From: Certhia americana
Taxonomy: Eukaryota; Chordata; Aves; Passeriformes; Certhiidae
DNA: 64,000 nt
Direction: 5' to 3'
NCBI GenBank assembly: GCA_018697195.1
Contig: CM031879.1
Location: forward strand, 38,498,907-38,562,906
Every line of letters starts with the position of its first letter. Position 1 is the stretch's first letter. Below are positions 12,530 through 25,010 of this stretch, in pieces. Made by a program: the position numbers and the translations under genes. The notes under the pieces are model-generated. The model worked only from the letters and a program-made list of their open reading frames with translations, did not search any database and had not been told where the DNA came from.

Positions 12530-15500
12530 ATTTGTATGAAGAATAATGGCAGTTTCAAGGATTTGTATAGATCCTGCTAACATGAAATGAAAAAGTAAGA
12601 AAATTGCTCCTTGCAGATTTCTCCAAAGTATTTCTTCTTTCTGCTCCCTATCTTTAAATTTCCTGTGAAATTTTGTTCAAATTAGGGCATCTCCATTCTC
12701 CTCAGGCTAATTGTCTTCCTAGCTCTTCAGTAAATAACATCTTAGGAGAGGACAGCAGCTGGGAGAGTGGTAAGGAGTTGTCTTAATCACCAGACAAAAA
12801 TCCATCTCTTCCAGGTTTGATGCCTGTGGGTAACTGGGAGCTCTTTTATTTACATTAAATCTGCATGACTTTCTACTGCCTTTTGCAAGCCCTTTCTTCT
12901 TGCAGCCTTTGTTTCTGCTTTATTCTGATATTTCCTTTAGGTTACCAAGATACAACCATAACATTTTGACTACATTAATTGTATTCTTGTTCCTTATGAG
13001 TTCAGCCATATCTAGAGAGTGCAGAGAAACTTGGAATGTCAGACTATTACTAATGATAGAGAAAGATCAATGTCAGGATTTTTTGTAAGCTAAGTTAATG
13101 GCAAAATGAAAACTAACAGCTTACAAAACACTAGAAGAAAATGAATGAGTTTTCCTAAGAAATGATATGAGACCTTTTTCTTTCATCTACACGGTCTTTC
13201 CTTCTCACTGCTTGTAGAAAGGCTGAGGGAGGGTACAGAGAATGCTGTTCAAACTGGTAGTTTACACAGGAAGCAATAGAATTACTAATACCTCATTGTT
13301 TTACCACAAGTTGAAAAAATCAGTCTGGTATTTGGTTCAATGATTCATTTTACAAACACTGAGGCAGACAGACAGAGAGGTAAACCACTCCAAAGTCAGA
13401 GCTTGGCAGGGCACAATGGCACAGGAATTGGCACTCTGAGTATTTGGTTTGGCTAAATCCTGCACCCCTAGATGAAGGGGGAGGGATTTCTGCTCTACCC
13501 CCACTTCAGGATGTCTTTCATGCTATTGTTTCATTCAAGACTCATGTGTACTAAAGACACGCTCATTGTAATTTTTCAAAAACCCTGTTGGTAAATGACC
13601 TTTGCAGTATGGCATATATCCCACATTTCTGATGCCTATTTTCTAACTAAATTATTTTGTTCTGCACAGCCTATTGTTTCCTTCTTTTCATTTATCTTCA
13701 AATAATAATGCACATAGAAAAGTGGTATTTTTGAACTGAAAAACAATTAACCTCATATGGGCTTTAGTGCTTACAGGATAGCAGACATCCTGCTGTATGT
13801 CTACAGATGGCTCTCATTTGGATTCACATACAGCATGCTGGATTTGGACATCCTGCACCCTCTGTTACTTGCCTTGGTAAAATTAAAGTGTCTTTTGTGC
13901 TGCCTCTGGTTACAGCTAATATGATGGCCAGTGTGTTGAACAGATTAATGAAAAAAGAACAGGATAACAATAAATTTATAAAACCTGCAGGGTCAAAGTT
14001 GATAGCTAGGTTGTCCTGGACTCCCTCTTCAGTACAAAAGAAAGGGCTTAGGCATCTTGCATGGGTGAAGTGGCCTTTACACACAGACAGCCACAATGAA
14101 TTCAGGAGGATTGCCCAGAATGAATGCCACCTCTAGATAAAACAAAAGCTGTGAAGAAGCTATGAAGCTAACATTACCTCGCTACCAGGTGCAGGAAAAG
14201 ACTGTGAATCACATCTCTTCATAGAGTGGCAAAGCTGCCATTCTAATTTACATTTCTGCCCTTTCCAGGTTTCTGCTGTAGTGTAGTCCGCTCCTCATAG
14301 CGCAGTGCAAGCCAAGGCTAGAAGTGACAACCGTGAACATTGGCATGCCTCAGAGAAAGGGAGTGAAGCATGAAAGAAAATCAAAATAACTCTTGCATTT
14401 TGGGTGGAACAATTTTACATGGCACCGAGGGAAAATGCTGTACCGGGAGACTGAAATAAGGCGCAGATTAAGTATATGTTTATCTGTTTGTTTTAAATCA
14501 GCAAAACCAGAAAACTGGAAATCTCTCTAAGAAAGAAAACATTTCATTTATTTTCTTTTTACATTAGAATATTTCATTTTTTGAAGCATAGAAGCATTTA
14601 TGCAGCATTCAAATATCAAAATAATATTTCAATTTTGATTAACCACTTATATATTTCAGATTTACATGCATAAAGTAGAAAACAAGAAAACTAGATGTTT
14701 AAACATCCCTGAAATATCCAAAGATATCTACCATATATATGTGGGTTTTTTGCATTTGTTTGATTAACACTTTGAAAATTTCAGTCTGAAATTGTCCATT
14801 TCAATATTTCTCCCCTCTTTGCCCTTTCCGCAAATTTAATGTTTTTTGTAAAAAAAAAAACAAAACAAAGAAGCCATTTTTATTACTGCTAGCTTTGGCA
14901 AATTGATAACAGGACTGAAATATCACCAACATCAGAAAGAGTGAGATTAGTGTGTTAATATTGTAAAATCTCTTCCATCATTGAACTGCCAAACGCTTAA
15001 TTCATTTTTATAGAACAATGTCCAGAGAAGAAGTTAATCTTCACCCTCTTTGACTCAAGCACAATGGGAAAAATTTACTGCCTGGTTCATCTAAACAGAC
15101 TACCTAAAGATCAGTCTCTAGTTCACAACAAGGGCAGCAACAGGATGTTCCTCAACAGTCCTCTGCCGACATCTGCCTCAGCTTATCCTTCATTCTGATT
15201 TCATCCTATGCCAGTCAGAATTTTATTTTTTGCAGTAGTGCAAATGCAACTACTTTTTAAAAGGTCATAGCAAATAATATCTGCCTACTGGTGTTATTAG
15301 CCATTTAGGGGAATGTAATTAGTTATGATTTACATTAAAACCAAAATAAGCTCAGCTGTTTCCAGTACAAGACAAACCATTTGTTCAAGAGTCCTAGACA
15401 TTCACAAAGATCATACATCTTTTAAATTTGTCAAGGTTACAACATGATATGTAATTTTTCTTAAATGGAGGAAATAGTCCTGTAATAGATGCTTCTTTTG

Positions 15501-18500
15501 ACAAAAATTCTATTTGGCAGAATATGTATTGGAACAATTCCCTAAAGAAATATTTGTGTTTACCTGAGAGCATAGTAAAACCTCAATAATTGCAGAATGT
15601 GATTCCCTGCTTCCATTTTGCTGTGAATATTCTTTCCAATGACAGACTGTTGCTTGCCTTTATCCAGATGAAAAGTCTACTGTGTAGTTCCACAAAGACC
15701 ACAAAAATCCAGTAACTACCATCCTCTTAGAGGTACGGAAGATTATTCCCATTTTCACAGCCCCAACTTGCTATTGGTCAAATACGTGCCCTTTAGATGG
15801 AACCATCTGCCAGAAAAATCTCTTTTAAATTTTTAAATCATCACTAAAATGATACTCCCTACCTCTTTCCCTCCATATCAACATGAAGGCAAAACAGCAA
15901 TTAAGGCTTGTCAGGTCTTACCTTTCAAGCATCTGTTATTAAGCTGGGAACAAACAGGCCTACTTTCTATTCACCTAGCAATTGCAGGCAGCAGACAGGG
16001 TTCAGCCTATTAAATCAATTGCCTGCAGGTTGTCACCTGCTCAGAGTTTAAATGAGCACAGCTGTCTGTCTCAAAAGGATCTTAAGGAAATTTTTCTAAC
16101 CTCTTTTCTGATAAGCAACTGCTCTTCTCCCATTTTTTTTCTCATGGCAGAACACTTGACCAACTTATTTTTTTTCTATCATTACTCTGGCCTTGCAAAA
16201 TTATTCTGCAGTCTTTCTAGAAACATGTTGTTCAGAAACTGAGGAACAGGAACTCAATATTCATTCAGCTATCAGGTTCCTACTTGCCCTCCCTATTACA
16301 TTTTATCATACTTCAGCTTATGCATTGAGACAAATCGTATATTACAGATAAATTGAGGCATGCACATAACACCCCACACGAGATGATGTTCTCTCTTCTC
16401 CCACCACCTCATCTTCATTTTGTCCCTGTGCACATTCCCAACACATGTCCCCACCCCAAAACAAAGCCTTCTCAGTTACGTTCAGCAACACCTCTGTGAA
16501 ACTGTGTCAACCATTGCTGCCTTCTCCTGAACTTTGAAGGCTGTTCTGGTGTTATTAGAAGGGGAATTGGAAAAAAAAGCTGTGAGCCTTTATAGAAATA
16601 TAAAAATGTTTGCCAAATTATGCCTTATTCTGTTCTCTGAAAAACCCTTTGCTTAACAACAGATTCCTGTGTATTTCTCGGCTTTTGTTTATGTATTTTA
16701 TTGTAAAATTATTGGTAACATTTTTGGAAAAAATACATATTAATTAATGCTGTTTATTGAACTTACTATCACAAGATAAATATTTTTTATTTTTTTACAA
16801 CCTTATTTTCACTTTTTTGTTTTTATGCAATATCCTATACAGTTACTTCCTTTATATTTCTTTTAGTATTCTCATAAACCAAATGGTTACAGCATAATAG
16901 CTTTTTCCATATTCCTTCTTGCAAAATGAAATATATTAAATTACTGCCACTTTAAGTTAAATCACATCTCAGCAGATTTTTGATCTCTTTCATTTTTTCC
17001 TGTAATCTGTTGATTGATAAAGCGCATTTCTCAGTGTATGTGATGCCTTCTATTCCCATCCTATGAGTCAGGCCAAGATGTATGTGGAAGTGCTCTAGTT
17101 AATAGCAGTATACTCTCCTTATGAGGTAGATGCAAATACAATGACATTTTTGATGATGGAATTTAAAAAAAAAAAACAAAACTCCAAACCATTGTCTTTT
17201 TTGAGCATCTGGTATGAAAAATACAGGTAGCAGACTTAAAGCCCTTTAGAGTTCTGATCTGAGTACAGATATGTTGAGCTCCTTCCCATGTTCAGGTTCT
17301 TGGTTGAACTAACTGCAGCTTAGTCCAGAGGTGGATAGAAATTGCCCATTTGTACAGCACTCCAGCCTTTGGCCAAAACATCAACTTTATTTCTACTTTT
17401 AAAAGTCTTTTTTCGTTTTGTTTTACTTTGTCCAAGACTACATGGAAGATGTAATACCCTTCAATTCTATGTAATGATGGTGTCTTTCCTCAAAAGTAAA
17501 TTGATTTCCATTTTCACAAAATTGACTAATTTTAAAGTGTTTCAGTTCCAAAGGGAGCATGATTGTGCATTATATCACAAGTCCTTTTAGTTTTTTTGCC
17601 ATTAATGGTACTGTTTTATTTCTTTCTTAGCATTTTGGTCTGGATATCACCTGTATCATATTTTGTTCCAAAATTCTCTTTTTATTCAATAGAACTGTGT
17701 TTCTAGCATCTCCCTTTGCAATGCCTACCTTAAAAACACCAACTAATTTGAAGAAGTTATATTTTCTCAGAATCTGCTACAATGTAAACCAGTATTTTTG
17801 ATAAGAGTGAATAACCTTCACAGGAACTACTAAGCTTATAATTGTTTTTAATTGTTAATTATAACGTTTGCCATAAGAACAAGCAGCTATATATTCTTAC
17901 TTCCTGATGTTTCTGTGTAACAAGTCTGATATAATATAGCCAGTAAAAAAATATGTAACTTGATGGAGGTTACATCCATCATAAAGATATACTTTTATTG
18001 CTGTGATGTATTTTATTAGAAAAATATATTAGAGGAACTAGTATATTAGTCAATGTTAGTCTTTAACTAGATTAAAAAAAAATTGTCAAACATTTTTATG
18101 GTATCACTAAAATTAAAAAGAGGCATTGACACTGACACTTCCCATATGTGTCTGACTTCAGCCTGCTGCAGTCTATGAAATTTCTGAAGTTAGTATAGCA
18201 GCAGAATTGTTCATAGTCAGCTTTTGCACCTTGTTTTATTTTTGTTTAAAGCAAAGAGCCTAATGCTGTAAAAATCTGTCCTAGGGAAAGAGATTTGATG
18301 ATTCGTTTTCTATGCCATGGTGTTCATAGGATATTTGCTTGCACTATAGTTTCCTTTTATGTTGGCAAAGATTAAATTATATTTAAATGTGAATCAGATC
18401 CAGAGATCCTGATTCAATTTCAGAGGTAAACTCCCATTTCAAGGTATCTTTTTTTTCTTAGAATAACAGTAACATTACACCAAGATATCTTTGGTTTTGG

Positions 18501-20217
18501 GAGATGTGTAATCTCTCAATCACAAAGGAAATGGGATATGGGAATGCTGACTTTACATCATCATTTTCTTTGTTAAATGATAAAAATGTTGATGTTAGCA
18601 TCACTCCTTCTGGAATCTTTACAGATGGAATCTTTACAGGTCTCAAGTGGACCTGCTGGAAAAATCCCTGTCTGTATGCATATTCCCAGCCAGGCAAAAA
18701 TGAATGCACTTTTCCTAAGAGAAAGGAATACCTCAGGCATTTTCAACAATTTTGAAGTGTAGATTTTGCTTAAATTATGTAAAATCTGCATTCAATGCAA
18801 CTTTCATTGGTTTTAGTCATCCCTTACTTCGACTGAAGTAAGGACATTATGGGTTTTTGCAGTGGCTATGTTTAGGATGCCATGGATCCTATGCTTTCTT
18901 TCAGTAGTGTCTACATGTAAATAGAATATTTTAAAGAAAAGTAAACTGTAGATTTATGGAGTTTATTATCTGAGAAGCTTTTCTATTTTTTATACTTTAT
19001 TGGTTTTATTGATATGAAAAAATAGTTTTTAATGCTACTTTGCATATTGAAGAAAACAAACACAGGATGTGGATGTGTTTATTGTAACTTGTTAAAACAG
19101 TTTCTTTCTTCTACATCTTTTTATCTCCAAGGCTACAAAATGTAATCATAATAAGTTTCTGGCACAATTTCGTTCTTGTGATAGAAAATGTATTTTCATA
19201 TGAACAGCAGATTCCTAGGATACACCTTCTTTTTGGTGTTTCTAGTTAAGGTTTTGTTTTGGTTTTTTTTTTTGTGGTTGGAGGTAGCTTTCCAAAGTAA
19301 GCAAATCGTAAAATGGTAACTAGTATTTTGAGTTTCCTTTTTTTTAATTCCATCAGTTGTGTGCTTAGCCCATGTCTTAGATGGAAAGACAGACAGATGG
19401 GCTCGGGGACTTGCATCTTTTTCATAATTGAAAAGAAATACCCTGTCATGCTTTAAATTGTGGGGTTGTGAAGGGCTACAAAGATTTATAACCTCTTTCA
19501 TGCACCTACTATAAACTTTTACTGTTTTCTAATCTAATCAGGTTAAAAACAATTTTATGCCTTTTGCTTTGGTGTATATCAGGGACATACTAGGTCATTT
19601 CCAGCTACAAAGATAGGAGTTCTTTGGTAAATGTTCTAGCCAGAACCAGAGCCAGTGATTGCTTTCAATCTCTTCTACTTGTAGGACACAAACCCCAAAA
19701 CTTCTTTCTTTCTGAACTTGAATACTCATCATGCTTTGTAAATGTGTCTCCTCTTTGCTGAAATACCACTTGACACAGAAGTGAATCTGTAGGTGGAAAA
19801 TAAAATCATATTAACAGAGAAACTTCATAAAACTGCCCAAACAAAGGTAAGAGTGTGAAGAGGAGAAGGATGTTTAGAAATCTATCTGCACAAATACCAT
19901 GACTAAATGTTTACTTAGATTTTGGAAATGGCATGTATAAATAGTGAAGTTAAAAGAATGAACATCAAATCTGGATAACTGAGGAACTGTGAATGTCCTA
20001 TGAAGGTACAAAGTAGAAACACAGAGTGGTCTTTCTGCCCATCACCTCTGTGGATGATGCTTCCTGCTCCTCTGAATGCTCATGATGGACCATCACAAAT
20101 CTCTTCAGAGAGCCACACTACAGTGAATAAAAGTTGTATGTCTGTCACCCTTGTTTTTGTATGTTTCTTTCTAGCCTTCCGATGTTTTTGAATTCTTGGA
20201 GTCAGATCCTACACACA
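12526..20217. other. Long non-genic stretch
   Basis: No coding exon is supported. Plus-strand frames such as 13,807-14,136 (109 codons) and 15,982-16,242 have no family resemblance and no convincing splice context. A-runs occur near 14,850 and 17,165. Around 18,611-18,640 a 15-bp unit is tandemly duplicated with one mismatch. A segment at about 14,180-14,480 keeps several CpGs and looks unlike repeat DNA. Otherwise I see nothing that can be named. Confidence 0.5.
18611..18640. repeat. 15-bp tandem duplication
   Basis: Two adjacent 15-bp units (TGGAATCTTTACAGA and TGGAATCTTTACAGG) differ at the last base. This is a small local duplication, probably from replication slippage. Confidence 0.85.
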
Positions 20218-20223
20218 CATCTT
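20218..20223. repeat. Left target-site duplication of solo LTR
   Basis: The six bases CATCTT immediately precede the TG that starts the LTR at 20,224 and recur exactly after its terminal CA. Confidence 0.7.
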
Positions 20224-20492
20224 TGTAAACAACAATTGTTTACATTCTTTCCTAAAAGAAGTGAGAATTGATGGACTTTTGTATTGACTAGTGTAATTAA
20301 AGAGGTGGCAACCTTCTTTTCCAATAACTGTTCACTTTTGCAATGCTATATAAGTCGAGGTTTCATAATAAACTTTCTTCTTCCTCTCTCCTTTTTGAGA
20401 AGAGCTGTCTGCGTGTGATTTATCTCGTGTTGTATAGCGACATATGTCCTTTCTTTCTTCTTTGTCCCTCTGTGTACAGGTGCCAGAGGTCA
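20224..20492 (+). mobile_element. Solo LTR, ERVK-like, with 6-bp target duplication
   Basis: A 269-bp segment opens with TGTAAACAAC and closes with CA, flanked by identical CATCTT hexamers. Inside, a TATATAAG promoter box (20,347-20,354) is followed only about 13 bp later by an AATAAA polyadenylation signal (20,367-20,372), the compact U3/R layout of class II (alpha/beta-like) avian retroviral LTRs. A 6-bp target duplication also fits that class. No primer-binding site or internal viral gene follows, so this is a solo LTR left by recombination between two LTRs. Orientation is set by the TATA-to-AATAAA order. The class assignment is by structure, not by database match. Confidence 0.75.
20347..20372 (+). 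promoter_or_regulatory. LTR TATA box and polyadenylation signal
   Basis: TATATAAG is followed by AATAAA at 20,367-20,372 in the solo LTR. In retroviral LTRs such a pair marks the U3/R region. Whether it still drives transcription cannot be told from sequence. Confidence 0.6.
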
Positions 20493-20498
20493 CATCTT
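20493..20498. repeat. Right target-site duplication of solo LTR
   Basis: CATCTT, identical to the six bases before the LTR, lies immediately after the terminal CA at 20,491-20,492. Confidence 0.7.
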
Positions 20499-20769
20499 CC
20501 ACCATCTAGAATGTAGAGGTGTAGACACTAGTTGTTTTTTCAGTTATATTCTTTTCTAAAAGGAAAAAAAAAATTATTAGGGAAAATAAATTACTTTTAA
20601 GCAGGGGGCTTTTTAAACAATATGCATTGGCAGTATGAAGCAAATAATCTATATGTTTTACACAAGTCTGAACAAAAGCAATCCTAATTGCATATGTGCA
20701 AAATAGTTTTAGTTTCTACTGAAATAATGATAATGCATGTGAAATAAGCAAAACGCCGAATTTAATACC

Positions 20770-22424
20770 AAAGCCAGTTGTTCTGAGGCTACCCACATCT
20801 CAAAGCTGGAAAATAATGATGGGAAACTGAGCAAATCCCCCAAAATCTAGGAGGAAATGGTTAGTGACCTGCTATGCCAATTAGACACCTACAAGTCCAT
20901 GCACCAGATGGGACGCACTGAAGGGTAATGAGGGAGCTGTGAAAGTGCTTGCCAAGACTCTTCCATCATTTCCCGGCTGTCCTGGTTAACCAGAGAAGTC
21001 CCAATTGACCAGAAATTATCAGGTGTAATGCCCATGTACAAGTAGGGTCAGAAGGATAATCTGGGGAACTGTAGGCCTGTCAGCCTCCTGTCAGTACCCA
21101 GGAAAGTCATGGAGCAGATCACCCTGTGTGTGATCACACAGTGTGTGCAGGACAACCAGAGAGTGGATCAGGTGCAGCCAGTATGGGTTTATGAGAGGCA
21201 GGTCCTGCTTGGCACATGTTATTTCTTTCCTTGACCAAGTGATATGCTAAGCAGGTGAAAGAAAGGCTGAGGATGTCATCTACTTAGAATTCAGTAAACC
21301 GTTTGACGCTGCAATCTCTGAATCTCACTGAATCTCACAGCATTCTGCTGGAGAAACTGGATGTTTAATGGTATGGGTGGATGTACTCTTCACCAGCTGA
21401 AAAGCGGGCTGGATAGCTGGGCTCAGAGAGTGGTAGCGAATGGAACTGCATCCCATTGGTGTCCCATCACTAGTGGAATTCCCAAGGCTCAGTATTGGTG
21501 CTGGTAGCATCTTAACCAATACTTTGGGTGCAGAGATTGAGGGCTTCCTCAGCAAGTTTGTAGATGACACCAAGTGGGGCTGTTGGAGGGTGGCAAAACT
21601 CTGCAGAGGGATCTGGGCAGGCTGGGTTGATGGACCTAGGCCAAACTGTATGAGGTTCAACAAGGCCAAATGCTGGTTCCTGCACTTGGGTCACAATCAC
21701 AACAACCCCAGGAAATACCACAGGCTGGGTGAACAGTGGCTGGAAAATTGTCCAAAGGAAAGGGACCTGGGGATGCTGGTTGGCAGCTGGATAAACATGA
21801 GCCAGTTTGTACCCAGGTGGCCATGAAGGCCAGTGGCACCCTGGCCTGTATCAGCAATAGTGTGGCCAGCAGGACCCAGGAAGCAATTGTTCTCATGACA
21901 CCTTAAGTGTTGTGTCCAGTTTTGGGCCCCTCATTTGAAAATAGATGTTGAGGTACTAGACTCTGGATGCTCTGGAGTGTGTTCAGAGAAGGGCAACAGA
22001 GCTGGTGAAGGATCTGGAGCACAAATCCTATGAGAATTGAGCTGAAGAAGCTGGAGTTGTTTAGTCTGGCGAAAAGGAGGCTCAGGGGCAACATTTTAAC
22101 ACTTTGAAATGAACTGAAAGGAGATTGTAACCAGGTGGAAGATGATCTCTTCTGCCTTGTCTCAAGTGAAAAGATGAGATGAGAGGGACTTAGCTTAGCC
22201 AGAGCATGCTCTTAATATTAGATACATGAAAAATATTTTTCACTAAAAGAGTGGTCAGGCATTGAAATAAGTTGCCCAGAGATGGTAGATTCTGTGGAAG
22301 TGTTCAAGAGGCCTCTGGATGTGGCACTTAGTTGTATGGTTTAGGAGTGATTTTGGTGGTTCTAGATTGAAGTTGGAGTAGATTATCTTGGTGATCTTTT
22401 CCAGCTTGACGATTCTGTGATCTG
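20770..22424 (+). mobile_element. CR1 LINE, 5'-truncated, about 1.65 kb
   Basis: This is the longest repeat in the window. It runs from the reverse transcriptase N-terminal part, through the RT palm and C-terminal coding region, to the CR1 3' UTR, and ends with a GATTCTGTGAT-type terminus. The best residual frame, 21,440-21,826, keeps the catalytic-loop word FVDD (21,557-21,568) and the downstream NCMRFNKAKC stretch of CR1 proteins. Several frameshifts and stops break the rest, so no protein is made. About the first 2.5-3 kb of a full element is missing, the usual result of incomplete reverse transcription. The 5' edge, where clear CR1 similarity begins, is placed at about 20,770 and could move by tens of bases. 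It lies some 270 bp after the solo LTR in the same orientation. The match is from remembered avian CR1 sequence and is strong along its whole length. Confidence 0.95.
21440..21826 (+). pseudogene. CR1 reverse transcriptase remnant
   Basis: This 128-codon open stretch lies inside the CR1 element and corresponds to the RT palm and thumb region. FVDDTK replaces the family's usual FADDTK, keeping both catalytic aspartates, and the following CMRFNKAKC and LHLGH words are CR1-typical. The frame is closed at both ends by mutations. It is a dead fragment of an ORF2 protein that in intact elements primes reverse transcription at a nicked target. Confidence 0.85.
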
Positions 22425-22450
22425 TTAAACCTGCAGAGACTATTCAGAGA

Positions 22451-22490
22451 GAAGAAAAAAAAAAAAAAAAAAAGAAAAAAAAAGAAAAAA
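22451..22490. repeat. A-rich run 30 bp after CR1 end
   Basis: Runs of A are interrupted by single G bases. It is separate from the CR1 3' terminus, which carries no poly(A) tail in this family, so it is probably an independent simple repeat. Confidence 0.85.
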
Positions 22491-24533
22491 GTCAGAAAAA
22501 GTTTTACAAGCAGTCTGGTAACCTGCCTGACAGATTACCTACTTTTATATGAGTAAAAAGTAAACTGGACGTGAAATGTAAAGACAGGACTTTGGAGACA
22601 CAGTTCATGTCTTCAAGTAATGGTGCAGTGAACTGCCAGGTTGTTCAGGACTGGCTCAAGTACAGTCCTCAAGTTTGAATATATTAAGTAATCAGTCACA
22701 AGGACCTGTGTGACTAATATTTTCTCCTATAAAATTTAGGAACACAAACCTGACTTGTAATGAAATGTGATGAAGTGGAACTTTCTTGGAACTTCATTTT
22801 GTGCCTGGATAGATCAACAGTAGACAGGAAATTAGATGTCGCTGATTAAAATGAAAACCAATTTGATGACCACAAAAATCCCTCTCACATCTATTCTGTG
22901 TGTATTAAAGGGACTTCTGACAAAATTAAAAACAAAAAAATTCTAATTTGCTTTCTAAATATTAACTTTCAGAACAGAGGTAGAGGAAACACTGACTAGA
23001 AAATATCAGACCAAATGATTACCAGAAGTATCTTGGGCCTTTGTCTATAACTATGACAGATTTCCTCAGATTTCTGCTGATAAACCTAACTGACTATTTT
23101 TCTCTGTTTGAATAAATTACCTCTTGAGCTGGCAAGTGTGTTTCTAATAATGGCCTTAAATTTAGTTTCTGCTAGAAATACAAATCACATTTTCAAAAGA
23201 GTTGAAACTTATGTCTCAACATGGTGATTCTGACCTTTGATTTTTTAGCAGTGTTTATACTACCTTATTAATTAAGCTTTTTTTAACTTTGAGACTGAGG
23301 AATCTAATGGGTATTTAAGCTACTACTTTCTTGTCTTTCAAAAGCAGGCTTGCTTTCTACTTCATGAACCTGAGTTTGTTTCCAGGCAAGTATGCCTTTT
23401 TCTAATATTGAAAAGACAAAATAAACCATAATGACGTTGTAGGGAAGAGCTTTCATAAGGAAGGAAGGGAAAAAGTCTGGAAAATTTAGGTCATGGTAGT
23501 AGTGGGAGCTTCTGGTATATGCTACCAGAAGGGTTAATGCACTTCATCTCAACGTAGTTCAGATGAATAGTACTTTTACAGTGTTACAGGATTCCAAAAG
23601 TAAAAGCAAAATATAATTACTTTTCACTTGGTCCAATGTTCAGAAAAATAAAGACCAGAGTAAATATCAGATAAGAATCTTCCATCTCCCCAATTTCTCT
23701 TTTATTAAAATAAATGTTAGTTTAATGAATTTATTTTGAGCATTACTCACTTCTATGTAAAGACAATCATTCCAGCAGTTTTCAGTAGGTGTCCTGTCTG
23801 ACATTTCTGTAAAGTGTCTCCCAGGAATGATAAAATCCCTTCCACACCTGTAGGCTCCATTATCTACCTTACTTTTCCCCTCACTTGGAATAACTACCTT
23901 GGGTGACTCACAAGGTCTTAATAACACTGAAAGTTAAGAGAGCCTGTATTAAAATGTAGTGACCTTCAACTTCTCTGCTTGGCCAAGTGACAGCAATAAT
24001 AATCAGTTACATGGAAAGCATTATTACAGATTTTCATCTCCTGCTAGCTTAGATTTGATTTCAGAAAGGCTGAAAAATAAGGACCAAACCCAAACCTTGG
24101 CTCATATCCTCTCCTGACATGATGTTTCACTTGAGGATAAAGGGTAGTCCTGTTCAAATCAGAGCCAAATTCTGCTGGCCTGTACAGCAAATCCTGAACA
24201 GATTCCCAGGTCATTGGTAGGGAATGACACCTGACTGCTGGACGATTACACCAGAGCAGGTGTTGGGTGACAACATGCCCAGGAAGCAAATATCACATTG
24301 ACATGGTAGGTGCCTCCAGCAGGCAGCAGCAGTGAGGGATAGCCATAGCTTACTGATGTGCAGTGCGATGGCATGGATGCACCTTACTGGGAACCACTAA
24401 CACAGATCTCGGCATCCCCAAATTTGGGAATCCATTTATGTCAGAACTCCTTGAAACAGGTGTACGGATCAATTTCCTGCCTCCTTAACATGTCATGCAC
24501 ATCAGAGAGAACAAAAGTGCTAGCTTCCAATAG
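22491..24533. other. Non-genic DNA
   Basis: No gene or nameable repeat is visible. An open minus-strand frame at 23,927-23,667 (86 codons) and one at 24,289-24,044 show no family features. A 9-bp perfect inverted repeat with a 5-base loop lies at 23,509-23,531, too short to support an RNA gene. Confidence 0.5.
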
Positions 24534-25010
24534 TGTCCTTGTTTCAGCTGCAATGAAGTTCATTTTCTTCCTAGTATCTAATATTTTTCTTCCTACTTCC
24601 TTGTACCTGGTACAGTGCTGTGTTTTGAAATTAGTCAAGAATAATGTTGATGACTCAGTGATGCTTTGGTTGTTTCTAAGTAGTGCTTACTCTAAGGCAA
24701 GGACTTTTCAGTTTCTCACATTTTGCCAGTGAGAAGATGCACAAGAAACTGAGAGGCAGCATGTCCAGGACAGCTGTCCTGAGCTGAACAAAGGGATATT
24801 CCAGACCAAAGAACACCATTCTTATTATATAAATTATAGAAGCTGTTTGGCAAGGGCCATTTGCTGCTCAGGACTGGCTGAGACAGTGGGTGGTGAGCAA
24901 TTGTACTGTGCACCACCAGTCTCTCTCTCTCTCTCTAATGATTAAAATATTTTGGAATTTTTTAATTATTAAACTCCTCTTAACACAAATGTTCCTGAGT
25001 TGCCAGATGG
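24534..25010 (+). mobile_element. ERVL-like solo LTR, 3' end degraded
   Basis: The element opens near 24,534 with a TGT...TTGTTTCAGCTG start that matches, from memory, a very abundant LTR of neoavian birds. The core around 24,677-24,720 (GTGCTTACTCTAAG...AAGGACTTTTCAG) is visibly shared with the LTR at 40.6 kb. A TATA-like TATATAAATT lies near 24,826-24,836, a (CT)n run at 24,921-24,936, and an ATTAAA polyadenylation signal at 24,967-24,972. The terminal part with the closing ACA cannot be traced, so the 3' edge is approximate. Near 24,558-24,612 an inner TTTTCTTCCTA motif is repeated, adding about 30 bases compared with the remembered consensus. No viral genes flank it. Confidence 0.78.
24921..24936. 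repeat. (CT)8 microsatellite inside LTR
   Basis: Eight CT units lie between the TATA region and the ATTAAA signal of the LTR. The copy at 40.6 kb has a CT/ATT-rich run at the same place. Confidence 0.9.

Noticed and set aside
13807..14136. 109-codon plus-strand frame with a 90-codon frame opposite
   Set aside because: No family resemblance, no splice context, and open on both strands as happens by chance.
18822..18843. 9-bp hairpin with GACT loop, considered as a microRNA or terminator-like stem
   Set aside because: The stem is far too short for a microRNA precursor and such stems are expected by chance in 64 kb.
23509..23531. 9-bp perfect hairpin with 5-base loop
   Set aside because: Too short to support an RNA gene; chance expectation.
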